Below the pieces are notes generated by a model. It searched no databases and had not been told where the DNA came from. It worked only from the letters and a program-made list of their open reading frames with translations. The translations under genes were made by a program, and so were the position numbers. Source: Duganella sp. 1411 (GTDB lineage Bacteria; Pseudomonadota; Gammaproteobacteria; Burkholderiales; Burkholderiaceae_D). Taken from it: a stretch of DNA of 64,000 bases. Of this stretch, positions 11,545-21,275 are shown piece after piece. The DNA is taken from the NCBI RefSeq assembly GCF_017833525.1, contig NZ_JAFICD010000001.1, positions 1,984,001 to 2,048,000 on the forward strand, in the 5' to 3' direction. Each line of letters starts with the position of its first letter. Positions within the stretch are counted from its first letter, which is position 1.

Positions 11545-12606
11545 CTAAATAGTTGAGCTTGGTACTTCCGGAGTTTCCGTGTTGCGCGGCATGAGTTCGG
11601 CGATTAACGTCGAAATGTGCGGCAACACATCATTTCTGGCAGCATCATACGCCCGCTTGATGGCCCATTCAAAGGAATATGCGTCGGCGCCGCCATGGCT
11701 CTTGAACACCAGGCCGCGCAGCCCGAGCAGGCTGGCGCCGTTATAGCGCGACGGCGACAGGCGGTTTTTGATGGCCTTCAACGCGCCGCCGCCGATCAGG
11801 GCGCTCAGCATCGTCAGCGGGGTGCGCTTGAATTCGGTCTTGACGGTATCGGCGAAGAAGCGCGCCACGCCCTCCACCGCCTTCAAGGTGACGTTGCCGA
11901 CGAAGCCGTCGCACACGACGATATCGGTGGTGCCCTTGAAGATGTCGTTGCCCTCGACGTTGCCGTAGAAGTTCAGCGCGCCGCGCTCGTGGTCGGCCTG
12001 CAGCAGCTTGCTGGTGGCCTTGACGACGTCGTTGCCCTTGATGTCCTCGGTGCCGACGTTGAGCAGGCCCAGGGTCGGACGGGCGATGTCTTCCATCGCC
12101 GACACCAGCACCGAGCCCATGATGGCGAACTGGTGCAGGTGATGCGGTTCGCAATCGACGTTGGCGCCCAGGTCCAGCATATAGGTCGGGCCGCCCTTTT
12201 GGTTCGGCATGATGCTGCAGATGGCCGGCCGGTCGACGCCGGTCATGGTCTTGAGCACGTAGCGGGCCACCGCCATCAGCGCGCCGGTGTTGCCGGCCGA
12301 CACGCAAGCCTGGGCGCTGCCGCCCTTGACCTGCTCGATGGCCACGCGCATCGACGAATCCTTCTTGCGGCGCAGCGCCACTTCGAGCGGATCGTCCATC
12401 GTCACTTGTTCGGATGCATGCACGACGGACAGGCGCGGATGCGCGTCGGCGTGATGTTTTTTCAATTCTGCGCGGATAACGTCTTCCAAACCGACCAGTA
12501 TCAGTTCAGCCTCTGGTTCGCGTTTGACGAAGGAAATAGCTGCGGGGATAGTGACCGATGGACCGTGATCTCCGCCCATGCAGTCGATAGAAATTTTGAT
12601 TGTCAT
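11545..12606 (-). CDS. plsX: Phosphate acyltransferase PlsX
   Basis: Makes acyl-phosphate from acyl-ACP for phospholipid synthesis. The N-terminus [19 protein letters not shown] is the family signature, and the protein (353 residues) contains [13 protein letters not shown] and [11 protein letters not shown]. It lies between rpmF and fabH, linking ribosomal protein and lipid synthesis genes as in E. coli. Confidence 0.97.
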   Translation of the reverse strand: MTIKISIDCMGGDHGPSVTIPAAISFVKREPEAELILVGLEDVIRAELKKHHADAHPRLSVVHASEQVTMDDPLEVALRRKKDSSMRVAIEQVKGGSAQACVSAGNTGALMAVARYVLKTMTGVDRPAICSIMPNQKGGPTYMLDLGANVDCEPHHLHQFAIMGSVLVSAMEDIARPTLGLLNVGTEDIKGNDVVKATSKLLQADHERGALNFYGNVEGNDIFKGTTDIVVCDGFVGNVTLKAVEGVARFFADTVKTEFKRTPLTMLSALIGGGALKAIKNRLSPSRYNGASLLGLRGLVFKSHGGADAYSFEWAIKRAYDAARNDVLPHISTLIAELMPRNTETPEVPSSTI

Positions 12607-12793
12607 TGTTTTGATTCAGTACCACGCTCCAGCCCTTGTCTGGGCAAGCTGCGGCAAGCGGCGGACCACTGAAATCCCGGTCTACGCGTTTCAAAATGAC
12701 GGTGTGCAAAAGAGGATTGCAGCCGATGAAAAAAGAAAAAGCGATGCTTCATAAGACAGCACCGCCTATTTCCGGGTCCAGCAAAAGCGTCGA

Positions 12794-12976
12794 TTACTCG
12801 TCGTTTTTGGTTTTCAGGACTTTACGGCCACGATAGAAGCCGTTAGGGCTGATGTGGTGACGCAGGTGGGTTTCGCCGGTGGTTGGCTCGATGCCCAGTT
12901 GTGGAGCAACCAGGAAATCGTGCGAACGGTGCATACCGCGCTTCGAAGGGGACTTCTTGTTCTGTTGAACTGCCAT
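12794..12976 (-). CDS. rpmF: Ribosomal protein bL32
   Basis: A 60-residue basic protein beginning [20 protein letters not shown], the standard bL32 start. It carries the [17 protein letters not shown] core. It sits between the yceD gene and plsX, the conserved order. Confidence 0.98.
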   Translation of the reverse strand: MAVQQNKKSPSKRGMHRSHDFLVAPQLGIEPTTGETHLRHHISPNGFYRGRKVLKTKNDE

Positions 12977-13157
12977 GTTAATGACTCCTAATACATAAGT
13001 TCTAAAATTTTAACACAATCGACCAGCAAATACATGCGAATCGAGTATCCTGCCGGCAAAACCTAACCGGCATAGTTAAACTGAGATTTACTACATTGCC
13101 CTACTGACTTGCCATACTCGACTACAACACGTGCCTGGCACGTTCTTTACACACTAC

Positions 13158-13655
13158 TTATTCGGATTTGAGGCCCTTGAGGGCGTCGAACGGCGAGATC
13201 TTCTCGCTTTTCGCCTTGTCCAGCAGGGCGCTATCGGGGCAGACATCGTGTTTCGGCGTGTGCGGCAATGCCAGCAGCGCCTCGTCTTCCACCAGATCCG
13301 CCACCGCCATGCTGCGGCTGCCGACGATCACGTCGATCGTCTCGTCGTCGATCATTTCTTCGATTTCATCCGCCTGCTGATCATCCTTACCCAGCATCAA
13401 CAGCGTCGACGAATCGATGGTGTGAGCGTATGGGGTCAGGCAGCGCTGGCAGACCAATTGCACGGTGCCGGCGACCGACAGCTTCATCTGCGGGAAGCCC
13501 ATCTTGCCGGTGCCTCCTTCGACCTTCCAGGTGATGGTGCCCGAGGTATCGGCACAATCCTTGGTCAGGCGGGTCATTTCAGCAACAGGCGTCACGCCTT
13601 CGTGGCTGCCGTTGCTCCGACAAAACTCAAAAGCGTCGATGACAATAGCATTCAT
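13158..13655 (-). CDS. yceD: DUF177/YceD family protein
   Basis: A 165-residue member of the DUF177 family encoded just upstream of rpmF, as in most bacteria. Two CxxC-like cysteines occur in LVCQRCLTPYAHTID, and an acidic middle (DDQQADEIEEMIDDE) is followed by LVEDEALLALPHTPKHD. In other organisms the family is linked to 23S rRNA accumulation; here the role is inferred from family and position. It is divergent from maf. Confidence 0.92.
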   Translation of the reverse strand: MNAIVIDAFEFCRSNGSHEGVTPVAEMTRLTKDCADTSGTITWKVEGGTGKMGFPQMKLSVAGTVQLVCQRCLTPYAHTIDSSTLLMLGKDDQQADEIEEMIDDETIDVIVGSRSMAVADLVEDEALLALPHTPKHDVCPDSALLDKAKSEKISPFDALKGLKSE

Positions 13656-13791
13656 TACAGAAAATTCCCCGGAAAACCTGCGATAATAACAGGGTTTTCG
13701 GCATCAAGTCAAAGCCTGCTCGGCTTTTTCCTGTTTTTCGTCTTTTTCCGTCTCTGTCCAGGCCGGCGACAGAGCATATAACATTCCCCCT

Positions 13792-14421
13792 ATGACATCA
13801 AGCGCAACCGCTCAAATCGCCCCGCAACGGCTCGTTTTGGCCTCCAGTTCGGCCTACCGCAAGGAATTATTATCACGGCTACAACTGCCGTTCGACGTGG
13901 CCGTGCCCGACATCGACGAAACGCCCGCCGCCGGCGAAACACCGAGCGCCACGGCGCTGCGCCTCGCGCGCGAAAAAGCCGCCGCCGTGGCCGCCAAAGT
14001 GCCCGGTTGCATCGTCATCGGCTCCGACCAGGTCGCCACGCTCGACGACGAGCAGATCGGCAAACCGGGCGACCACGCCAACGCGCTGGCGCAGCTGCAA
14101 AAGATGCGCGGACGACAAGTCGTGTTCCACACCGCGCTGTGCGTCTGGGACGGCCGCGCCGCCGACCCGGCGGCCGGCGCCCAGGTCGAGGACGTCCAGA
14201 CGGTCGTCACCTTCCGCGACCTGCCGGACGCCGAGCTCGACGCCTACCTGCGCATCGAACAGCCGTACGACTGCGCCGGCAGCGCCAAGAACGAAGGGCT
14301 CGGCATCGCCATTCTCGAGCGCATCGACAGCAGCGACCCGACCGCCCTCACCGGCTTGCCTTTGATCGCGCTGACAGGCATGCTGCGCAAGATAGGCGTT
14401 TCCTTTTTCAATACTAAGTAG
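13792..14421 (+). CDS. Maf family nucleotide pyrophosphatase
   Basis: House-cleaning nucleoside triphosphate pyrophosphatase, 209 residues. It has LVLASSSAYRKELLSRLQLPF at the start (the Maf SSxxR motif), the DIDE motif (VPDIDETP), and IGSDQVATLDDEQIGKPG. These resemble the YceF subgroup, which acts on modified pyrimidine or purine triphosphates such as m7GTP. It reads toward the methyltransferase gene 6 bases downstream, so the two are probably co-transcribed. Confidence 0.93.
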   Translation: MTSSATAQIAPQRLVLASSSAYRKELLSRLQLPFDVAVPDIDETPAAGETPSATALRLAREKAAAVAAKVPGCIVIGSDQVATLDDEQIGKPGDHANALAQLQKMRGRQVVFHTALCVWDGRAADPAAGAQVEDVQTVVTFRDLPDAELDAYLRIEQPYDCAGSAKNEGLGIAILERIDSSDPTALTGLPLIALTGMLRKIGVSFFNTK

Positions 14422-14427
14422 ATTTAT

Positions 14428-15153
14428 ATGCCCGGCACCCTCTTTTTAATACCGAACACCCTGGGCGAGACCGAAGCGCTCGCCTCCGTACTGCCCGAAC
14501 AGGTGCAGCGCATCACCTCGCAACTGGATTACTTCGTGGCGGAGAACGCCAAGACCGCGCGCGCCTTCCTCAAGCTGGTCAACGCCAACCACCCGCTGGC
14601 CAAGCCGTTGCAGGAGATCACGATCTCCGAGCTGAACGTCAACACGCCGGCGGCCGCGCTGGCCGGCCTGCTGGCGCCGCTGCTGGCGGGGCGCGACGGC
14701 GGCCTGGTGTCGGAAGCCGGCGTGCCGGCGGTGGCCGACCCCGGCGCCGACCTGGTACGGCTGGCGCATCAGCACAACATTCCGGTGCGCCCGCTGGTGG
14801 GGCCGTCGTCGCTGCTGCTGGCGGTCATGGCGAGCGGCCTGAACGGGCAAAGCTTCGCCTTCAACGGCTATCTGCCGACCGACGCCGCGCAGCGCGCCAC
14901 GCGCATCAAGGAGCTGGAAACGCGCTCGCGCAAGGAAAAGCAAACGCAGCTGTTCATCGAAACGCCCTACCGCAACGCCGCGATGCTGGAAGCGCTGGTG
15001 ACAGCATGCGCGCCGGGCACGCTGGTCTGCGTCGCGACGGATTTAAGTCTCGCGTCGGAAACGATCCGCACCATGACGGCAACGCAATGGAAAAGCGCCA
15101 AGGCGCCGGACTTCCACAAAAAGCCGACGGTATTCCTGCTGCTAGCGCAGTAA
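14428..15153 (+). CDS. SAM-dependent methyltransferase, tetrapyrrole methylase fold
   Basis: A 241-residue relative of RsmI (16S rRNA cytidine-2'-O methyltransferase). It shows LFLIPNTLGE at the N-terminus, the SEAGVPAVADPGADLV loop and the VGPSSLLLAVMASGLNG segment, all typical of this fold. It is shorter than RsmI and belongs to a separate proteobacterial subgroup usually annotated only as a SAM-dependent methyltransferase. It starts 6 bases after maf. The substrate is unknown. Confidence 0.85.
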   Translation: MPGTLFLIPNTLGETEALASVLPEQVQRITSQLDYFVAENAKTARAFLKLVNANHPLAKPLQEITISELNVNTPAAALAGLLAPLLAGRDGGLVSEAGVPAVADPGADLVRLAHQHNIPVRPLVGPSSLLLAVMASGLNGQSFAFNGYLPTDAAQRATRIKELETRSRKEKQTQLFIETPYRNAAMLEALVTACAPGTLVCVATDLSLASETIRTMTATQWKSAKAPDFHKKPTVFLLLAQ

Positions 15154-15479
15154 AGAACAGCATCACCCCGCCCGAACGACGAAACACCGTGGAGACACCG
15201 TGGAAACACGTAGAGTGTGTGAATAAATCAAAAAATCAAAAAGGTGTTTTGGCGAAGGGGTCCTCGCCCCCTTACCGCCCTCGCGAAAATCGATTGTAGG
15301 CCGTTTTAAAGGGCCAAAAAATTAGACATCGACGCAAGCGGAGCCTAGTTAGCAGCTTTTCCGAAAATTTCGATTTATTCACAACCTCGTAGGGCGGATT
15401 AGCGTAGCGTAATCCGCCATGCATGCGTATCGGCGGCACATGAATTAGTGACCTGGCTCAAGCTTATACGGAGCACACC
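15154..15479. other. Intergenic region with a repeat, no gene seen
   Basis: 326 bases between two plus-strand genes. It contains the hairpin repeat at 15388-15418 and A/T-rich stretches. Short readings exist but have no coding features, and I see no RNA gene. Confidence 0.6.
15388..15418. repeat. GGCGGATTA/TAATCCGCC hairpin repeat, copy 2
   Basis: Same 31-nt element as at 10465, differing at one base in the loop region. Both copies are followed by a CATGCGT-like sequence. Confidence 0.85.
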
Positions 15480-16040
15480 ATGGGACTCTTAACCTTCAGC
15501 ATCAACGTCACCCTCGACGGCTGCATCGACCATCAAGAAGGCATCGCCGACGACGAAACCCACGCCTTCTTCACCCACCTCATGGACGAGGCCGGGGCGA
15601 TGCTCTGGGGCCGCACCACCTACGAGATGATGGAAAGTTACTGGCCGGCGGTCGCCAGCGGCAACGTGGAGGCACCCCCGGCGATGCGCGAGTGGGCGGT
15701 CAAGCTGGAGGCCAAGCCGAAGTACGTGGTGTCCTCGACGCGAAGCGATTTCCCGTGGACCAATAGCCACCACATCGCCGGCGACCTACTCGCAGGCATA
15801 CAAACGCTCAAGGACGCGACCGCGAACGGCGTGCTCCTCGGCAGCGGCAAACTCGCGACCGAACTGGACCGACTGGATCTGATCGACGAATACAAATTAC
15901 TCGTCCACCCCCGGATCGCCGGCCACGGCCCGACACTGTACGAGAGCGGTCTGCCCGGCACGCGACGGCTTGAATTGATTTCGGCGAAGCCGCTGCGCAA
16001 CGGCGCGATCGCCCTGCACTACCGGCGCGCGCTGACTTAG
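15480..16040 (+). CDS. Dihydrofolate reductase-like (RibD C-terminal domain) protein
   Basis: A 186-residue single-domain protein. Family signs are FSINVTLDGCIDHQEG at the start, MLWGRTTYEMMESYWP, GVLLGSGKLATEL and LLVHPRIAGHGPTLYE. These are typical of the RibD_C/DHFR-like reductases related to YwjB and YyaP. The substrate is unknown. It stands alone between a repeat-bearing intergenic region and an inverted repeat. Confidence 0.88.
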   Translation: MGLLTFSINVTLDGCIDHQEGIADDETHAFFTHLMDEAGAMLWGRTTYEMMESYWPAVASGNVEAPPAMREWAVKLEAKPKYVVSSTRSDFPWTNSHHIAGDLLAGIQTLKDATANGVLLGSGKLATELDRLDLIDEYKLLVHPRIAGHGPTLYESGLPGTRRLELISAKPLRNGAIALHYRRALT

Positions 16041-16167
16041 AGGGGGGTCAAGTCTAACATTCATACACGACCACATCTGTGACCTAACTGGCCCTCGACC
16101 AAGCCTCACCTTGTTCTGCCACGTCATTTACTGATCAGGACGTGTACGAATGTTAGACTTGACCCCC
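16041..16167. repeat. Long inverted repeat, MITE-like
   Basis: Arms at 16041-16067 and 16141-16167 match over 27 bases with one mismatch, begin GGGGGTCAAGTCTAACATTC and are separated by 73 bases. The element fills the space between two convergent genes. Its terminal GGGGGTC resembles the GGGGTC ends of the palindromes at 3477, 23435 and 26188. It could serve as a bidirectional terminator or be a non-autonomous mobile repeat. Confidence 0.75.
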
Positions 16168-16175
16168 GGTCGTGG

Positions 16176-17483
16176 TCAGAAACCGCGCGTATATTCCGTC
16201 ACCCACTCGATCGCCGCCAGTTGGATCGAATACAGCTCGGCCGGCCTGAGCGACATCTGGCTCAGCATCTGCGCCAGCACCTGCTCTTCCCGCCCGCGCT
16301 CGATGTGCTCGATCAAGCTGAGCATGCTGCCGTAATCGCCGCTCCGGTGCAGCAGCGCCGCCCTCACCTCGTCGAGCACGTTCACACTCTCGAGCACGTC
16401 GCGCATCTGGATCGAGAACAAGGTGTCCATCAACGACATCACCCCGACCGTGAAGCCGATATCGGCGCTGACCCGCTGCCCCGGCCGCAGATGCTCGACC
16501 ATCAGCTCGATGGTCTTGCCGCGCGTGGTGGCCAGCTGCAGCAGCGGCGACGTGAATTCCTGCGCGCCACCGGCCTTCACATACAGCAAAATCTGCAGCC
16601 AGCGCTTGAGCTGGCGCCGCCCCAGCACCATCAGCGCGTGGCCGACCGAGTTGATGCGGTAACGCGTGCCGACCGCCGGCGTGTTCACCAGCCGCAGCAA
16701 ATTGAGCGTGATCAGCGCGTCGTGCTTGACGCTGCTTTCGATCTCGTGGCTGCTGGCGTCGGCGTCGATCAGCTCGAGCAGATGCAGCACGCTTCGCTGC
16801 GACGGCGAGATCTTCTTGCCGCTCAAAATCACCGGGCGGGCGAAATAATATCCCTGGAAATATTCGAAGCCGAGATCCATGCACTGGCGGAATTGCTCCA
16901 CCGTCTCGACCTTTTCGGCCAGCAGCTTTTGCTTGGGATTCTTGAGCACGCGCGCCAGCGCCGGCAAGGTGCCCGGCCGCATGTCCTGGATGTCGACCTT
17001 GATGACGTCGCACAGCGGCTGCAGCTTTTGCACGTCTTCGGATTCGCCGATGACGTCGTCGAGCGCGAAGCGGAAGCCGGCCTGCTTGAGCTCGCGGATG
17101 CGGTCGAGCACGTCCGGCGTGGCTTTGACCGACTCGAGGATTTCGAGGATGACCTTGTCGTTGGGCAGAAACCGGATGAAATCGCTCATCAGGCCGACGC
17201 CGTCGACATTGACGAAGGCCATTTGATCGCCGACCACATGCTCCATGCCGAGCTCGGACGCGTGGGCGATGACGGTGGCGGTCGCCTGGGCGTGATTGGT
17301 GATGTTGGCCGTATCGGCCGTGTGCGCGTCGCGAAACAGCAATTCGTAACCGACCAGCCGCTGCCCACGGTTGAGAATGGGCTGGCGGGCCAGGAAGAAA
17401 TTGTCCGCAAGCTTGGACGGCGGCAGCTCAGGCGCTGTCATCAATAATATCCCAATCTGCGATGGCATTGTCCGGGTCACCAT
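16176..17483 (-). CDS. EAL-HDOD (YuxH-type) signalling protein
   Basis: A 435-residue protein with an N-terminal EAL-like domain (about residues 25-230) and a C-terminal HDOD domain (about 235-420). The EAL motif is replaced by GYELLF, and the metal-binding DDFGTG motif reads FALDDVIGE. Hydrolysis of c-di-GMP is therefore unlikely, and a binding or scaffold role is more probable. The start is uncertain: ATG at 17483 or the one at 17441 (MTAPELPP). Confidence 0.85.
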   Translation of the reverse strand: MVTRTMPSQIGILLMTAPELPPSKLADNFFLARQPILNRGQRLVGYELLFRDAHTADTANITNHAQATATVIAHASELGMEHVVGDQMAFVNVDGVGLMSDFIRFLPNDKVILEILESVKATPDVLDRIRELKQAGFRFALDDVIGESEDVQKLQPLCDVIKVDIQDMRPGTLPALARVLKNPKQKLLAEKVETVEQFRQCMDLGFEYFQGYYFARPVILSGKKISPSQRSVLHLLELIDADASSHEIESSVKHDALITLNLLRLVNTPAVGTRYRINSVGHALMVLGRRQLKRWLQILLYVKAGGAQEFTSPLLQLATTRGKTIELMVEHLRPGQRVSADIGFTVGVMSLMDTLFSIQMRDVLESVNVLDEVRAALLHRSGDYGSMLSLIEHIERGREEQVLAQMLSQMSLRPAELYSIQLAAIEWVTEYTRGF

Positions 17484-17545
17484 AGGGAGAAGCGACCCGC
17501 TAACCGCCAGACTACCCCCGCTCCTACCGTCTTGACAACATTTTT

Positions 17546-18475
17546 CTATCGAGAAACGGGACGACGGGCGGCAGTGTTGCGCGTAGCAGTCGGTTTACCG
17601 CTCTCGAGCGTGAATCGGGCGCCGGCGTCCTTGGCCAGCGCCTTGACCAGCCACGGCATCACTTCCTTGAGCATCGGTTCCAAGGTGTACGGCGGATTGA
17701 GGATGAACATGCCGCTGCTGTGCAGGCCGAAGCCGTCCGGCATCGGCGTGTGCGTGGTCAGCACGACGTTGAGCCAGTCGTTGCATTGCAACTGCTTGAG
17801 CTTGTCGGCGAACTGGCGCGATTCCATGCGCTGCAGCAGCGGATACCAGACCGCGTAGGTGCCGGTCGGGAAGCGGATCAACGCGTCGGCCAGGGCGTCC
17901 TTGACCTTTTTGTAGTCCATCTTGTCTTCGTACGGCGGATCGATCAGCACCAGCGCGCGGCGCGACGGCGGCGGCAGCAGCGCCTTGAGCGCCTGGAAGC
18001 CGTCGCCGCGGGTGACCAATACGCGCTTGCCGCGCGTGGTCGGACGGATGCCCTGCTGCGCGGCGTGCTCGTCGAGCTTGCGGAAATTATCGGCCAGCAG
18101 CTTCGAATCGGCCGGGTGCAGCTCGAACAGGCGCAGCCGGTCTTGCTCGCGCGCGACCTGGTCGGCGATGTACGGCGAGCCCGGGTAGTAGCGCATCTTG
18201 CCGCTGGGGTTCATGGCCTTGACCAGGTCGACGTATTCCTTGATCGGCGCGGGCATGTCGGTGCGCTCCCACAGCGGGCCGATGCCGGTGTCGTATTCGG
18301 CGTTCTTGGACGCGAACGTGCCGTCGAGCGCGTACACGCCGGCGCCGGAGTGCGTGTCGATATAGCTGTACGCGGTATCTTTCTGGTTCAGATACTGCAT
18401 CAGCTGGATGGTCACGAAATGCTTCAATACATCGGCGTGATTGCCAGCGTGAAAGCCGTGGCGGTAACTCAACAT
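17546..18475 (-). CDS. rlmJ: 23S rRNA (adenine-2030-N6)-methyltransferase
   Basis: The start MLSYRHGFHAGNHADVLKH is the family N-terminus. The 309-residue product contains YIDTHSGAGVYAL (SAM site) and LIDPPYED (the DPPY catalytic motif of N6-adenine methyltransferases). RlmJ is usually about 280 residues; the extra length is a basic C-terminal tail. Upstream in-frame codons lack similarity and were left out. Confidence 0.94.
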   Translation of the reverse strand: MLSYRHGFHAGNHADVLKHFVTIQLMQYLNQKDTAYSYIDTHSGAGVYALDGTFASKNAEYDTGIGPLWERTDMPAPIKEYVDLVKAMNPSGKMRYYPGSPYIADQVAREQDRLRLFELHPADSKLLADNFRKLDEHAAQQGIRPTTRGKRVLVTRGDGFQALKALLPPPSRRALVLIDPPYEDKMDYKKVKDALADALIRFPTGTYAVWYPLLQRMESRQFADKLKQLQCNDWLNVVLTTHTPMPDGFGLHSSGMFILNPPYTLEPMLKEVMPWLVKALAKDAGARFTLESGKPTATRNTAARRPVSR

Positions 18476-18651
18476 AGCTAGGGTACTTCCTAAAATAGAT
18501 GGTGCAACACAATCCCGCATTATCCACTAGAAAGCCCGTCCGGACAAAAAAGGCCCCGCATCGTTTGCGTCAAGGCGGGCTCGATCGTCGTGACTAAGAT
18601 GGAAGGACCGCGCCGGCATTCGTCGACGCGGCGGACTTTTTGGAGGAGATC

Positions 18652-18909
18652 ATGGCATTCAACAATGTAGGCCCGCTCACCTTCCTGGCGCCGGGCCAAA
18701 CGGCGTTCTGGAGCTACAGCTATCCGGACGACCGCGGCACGCAGTTCGCCTCGGCCGACGTCAAAGCACCGAACCTGGGTGCCGTGCACGTCGCCGACGA
18801 GCAGGCCAAGCGCAAGGAAAACAACGGCAACGCCACCTATTTCGTGCAGATCCACAATCGCGGCATCGGCGGCGCTTTTCACAACTTACAAGGCGGAGGC
18901 ATGGTATGA
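18652..18909 (+). CDS. Small unknown protein
   Basis: An 85-residue product with a strong ribosome-binding site (TTTTTGGAGGAGATC before ATG). The start MAFNNVGPLTFLAPGQTAFW was chosen on that basis. It has no signal peptide or transmembrane helix, and I do not recognise the family. Residues such as APGQTAFWSY and FVQIHNRGIGG suggest a small beta-rich fold. It overlaps the next gene by ATGA. Confidence 0.7.
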   Translation: MAFNNVGPLTFLAPGQTAFWSYSYPDDRGTQFASADVKAPNLGAVHVADEQAKRKENNGNATYFVQIHNRGIGGAFHNLQGGGMV

Positions 18910-19142
18910 AAATGACCATCATCACCGACGACCAAGGTAACATTCTTGGTGCCGTGCAGGGTCACTCCCTGTCGGGGAAACAAGGCGAGGTCGAGGCGAC
19001 AGTCTCGTTCGCGGAGGGCCACCAAACACATATGGTGGAAGTGGACGACGACATGGGCGTCATCCAGGACGCCAACGTCTTCCAGCAGCGCCTGCGGCAA
19101 CATCTGGACGCGCATCTGCAAAAGGCCGCGCCCAAAGCGTAA
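18906..19142 (+). CDS. Small unknown protein, coupled to the previous gene
   Basis: A 78-residue product, MKMTIITDDQGNILGAVQGH and onward, with an acidic middle (VEVDDDMGVIQD) and a helical C-terminus (FQQRLRQHLDAHLQ). The start overlaps the previous stop (ATGA), so the two are translated together. I do not recognise the family. A strong hairpin terminator follows. Confidence 0.7.
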   Translation: MKMTIITDDQGNILGAVQGHSLSGKQGEVEATVSFAEGHQTHMVEVDDDMGVIQDANVFQQRLRQHLDAHLQKAAPKA

Positions 19143-19157
19143 GCATCCGGCGCGCGA

Positions 19158-19193
19158 GCCCCCATCCGCCACAACGGCGCATGGGGGCTTTTC
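19158..19193. terminator. Bidirectional rho-independent terminator
   Basis: Arms AGCCCCCAT and ATGGGGGCT with a T run after the second arm, between the convergent small genes and aceA. Confidence 0.8.
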
Positions 19194-19206
19194 TATGCGG
19201 CCGCGA

Positions 19207-20502
19207 TCACGCGACCTTCTTGTCGAAGAACTGTTCATCCTCGGTCGAACCGTGCAACGCGGTGGTCGACGACTGGCCGTTCTGGATGGCCTGGGTCACG
19301 GCGTCGAAGTAGCCGGTGCCCACTTCGCGCTGGTGCTTGACGGCGGTGAAGCCCTTCTCGGCGGCGGCGAACTCAGCCTCCTGCAGTTCGACAAAGGCCG
19401 ACATCTGGCGGCGCGCGTAGCCATGCGCCAGGTTGAACATGCCGTAGTTGAGCGCGTGGAAACCGGCCAGCGTGATGAACTGGAACTTGTACCCCATCGC
19501 GCCCAGCTCCTTCTGGAACCTGGCGATGGTGGCGTCGTCGAGGTTCTTCTTCCAGTTGAACGATGGCGAGCAGTTATAGGCCAGCATCTTGCCGGGGAAG
19601 CGCGCGTGCACCGCTTCGGCGAAGCGCTTGGCGAACGCCAGGTCCGGCTTGCCTGTCTCGCACCACACCAGATCGGCATACGGCGCGTAGGCCAGCGCCC
19701 GCGCGATCGCCTGCTCGATGCCCGGCTTGACCTTGTAGAACCCTTCCACGGTGCGCTCGCCGGTGCAGAACGGCCGGTCGTTGTCGTCGATATCGGAGGT
19801 CAGCAGATCGGCCGCCTCGGCGTCGGTGCGGGCGATGACCAAGGTCGGCGTGCCCATGACGTCGGCCGCCAGGCGCGCCGCCGTCAGCTTGTCGACCGCC
19901 TCGCGCGACGGCACCAGCACCTTGCCGCCCATGTGGCCGCACTTCTTGACCGACGCCAGCTGGTCTTCGAAGTGCACGCCGGCGGCGCCCGCCTCGATCA
20001 TGGCCTTCATCAGTTCGTAGGCGTTCAGCACGCCGCCGAAACCGGCCTCCGCGTCCGCCACGATGGGCGCGAAGAAATCGATGTCGTCCTTGCCCTCGGA
20101 CCATTGGATCTGGTCGGCGCGCTGGAAAGTGTTGTTGATGCGCTTGACGACCATCGGCACCGAGTTGGCCGGATACAGCGATTGGTCGGGATACATTTCG
20201 CCGGCCAGGTTGGCGTCGCCGGCCACTTGCCAGCCGGACAGGTAGATCGCCTTCAAGCCGGCCTTGACCTGCTGCATCGCCTGGTTGCCGGTCAGCGCGC
20301 CCAGTGCGTTGACGAAGGGCTCGTTGTTGAGCAGATCCCACAGCTTTTCCGCGCCGCGCCGGGCCAGCGTGTGCTCGATCCGCAGCGAGCCGCGCAGGCG
20401 CACCACGTCGTCGGCCGTGTAGCTGCGGGTCACGCCCTTCCAGCGCGGGTTGGTGTCCCAGTCCGCTTGCAGGTCCGCGATTTGCTGTTCACGAGTTGCC
20501 AT
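19207..20502 (-). CDS. aceA: Isocitrate lyase
   Basis: Glyoxylate-shunt enzyme that cleaves isocitrate to succinate and glyoxylate. The 431-residue protein has the catalytic KKCGHMGGK motif and [11 protein letters not shown]. The starting [15 protein letters not shown] follows a GGAGGACACC ribosome-binding site. It stands alone on the minus strand. The 242 bases upstream hold its likely promoter and short inverted bits, and no gene was seen there. Confidence 0.97.
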   Translation of the reverse strand: MATREQQIADLQADWDTNPRWKGVTRSYTADDVVRLRGSLRIEHTLARRGAEKLWDLLNNEPFVNALGALTGNQAMQQVKAGLKAIYLSGWQVAGDANLAGEMYPDQSLYPANSVPMVVKRINNTFQRADQIQWSEGKDDIDFFAPIVADAEAGFGGVLNAYELMKAMIEAGAAGVHFEDQLASVKKCGHMGGKVLVPSREAVDKLTAARLAADVMGTPTLVIARTDAEAADLLTSDIDDNDRPFCTGERTVEGFYKVKPGIEQAIARALAYAPYADLVWCETGKPDLAFAKRFAEAVHARFPGKMLAYNCSPSFNWKKNLDDATIARFQKELGAMGYKFQFITLAGFHALNYGMFNLAHGYARRQMSAFVELQEAEFAAAEKGFTAVKHQREVGTGYFDAVTQAIQNGQSSTTALHGSTEDEQFFDKKVA

Positions 20503-20744
20503 GGTGTCCTCCTTGATTTAATGATGAAATAAAAAGCCGTTGAGCCAATAGTAGACCTTTTTGTGCAGCGCACGAATGGTCTTATATAAGATAGATGACT
20601 AATATATTTACATTAAAAATCAAGGAGTTGGGTTGGACTTTCCATCATGCGGAAGCATCTTCCTCCGCATGAAAAAGCGCGATGCTGCGCCACCACATCG
20701 GTTTCCGCGATGTGAAACGCATTTCCCGCATGATGAGAAATTGC

Positions 20745-21239
20745 TCAGGCCAGTTTTTGCTGCGCCACCACAATGCCGTCGGCGTCGGCGTAGATCCAGT
20801 CGCCCGGGTTGACGGCCACGCCGGTGATATGCACGCGCAGGTTGCGCTCGCCGGTGCCCTTCTTGCCGCTCTTTTGCGGATGGGCGCCCAGCGCGCGCAC
20901 GCCGATCTCGCAGGCGTTGATTTCGTCGGTGTCGCGGACGCAGCCGTCGACCACGATGCCGGCCCAGCCGTTATCCTGGGCCAGCAAGCCCAACTGTCCA
21001 CCGACCAGCGCCCGCCGCAGGCTGCCGCCGCCGTCGATGACCAGCACGTTGCCCTCGCCCGGCGTCTCCAGCACCGCGCGCACCAGCGCGTTATCCTCGT
21101 GCACCTTGAGCGTGGTGACGCGTCCGAAGAAGCGCACGTGCTTGCCGAACTGCCGGAACACCGGCGGCAAGACGGCCAACCGTCCATCCTCCAGCAAGGT
21201 GGGATTGTCGTCGCACAAATCGGTGGTGGCAAAGCTCAT
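20745..21239 (-). CDS. rraA: RraA family protein (RNase E regulator / HMG aldolase fold)
   Basis: A 164-residue protein beginning [13 protein letters not shown], as RraA does. It contains [19 protein letters not shown] and [16 protein letters not shown], the metal- and substrate-binding segments. Members either inhibit RNase E or act as 4-hydroxy-4-methyl-2-oxoglutarate/oxaloacetate aldolases. Sequence alone does not separate the two, so the gene name marks the family only. Confidence 0.9.
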   Translation of the reverse strand: MSFATTDLCDDNPTLLEDGRLAVLPPVFRQFGKHVRFFGRVTTLKVHEDNALVRAVLETPGEGNVLVIDGGGSLRRALVGGQLGLLAQDNGWAGIVVDGCVRDTDEINACEIGVRALGAHPQKSGKKGTGERNLRVHITGVAVNPGDWIYADADGIVVAQQKLA

Positions 21240-21275
21240 CGTCCTACCTCGCGGCTGATTGGGATGACGGCAATT

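Noticed and set aside
13711..13730. Hairpin AAAGCC...GGCTTT with a T run between yceD and maf
   Set aside because: It lies between divergent genes where no transcript needs to end, and the stem is only 6 bp, so it was not called as a terminator.
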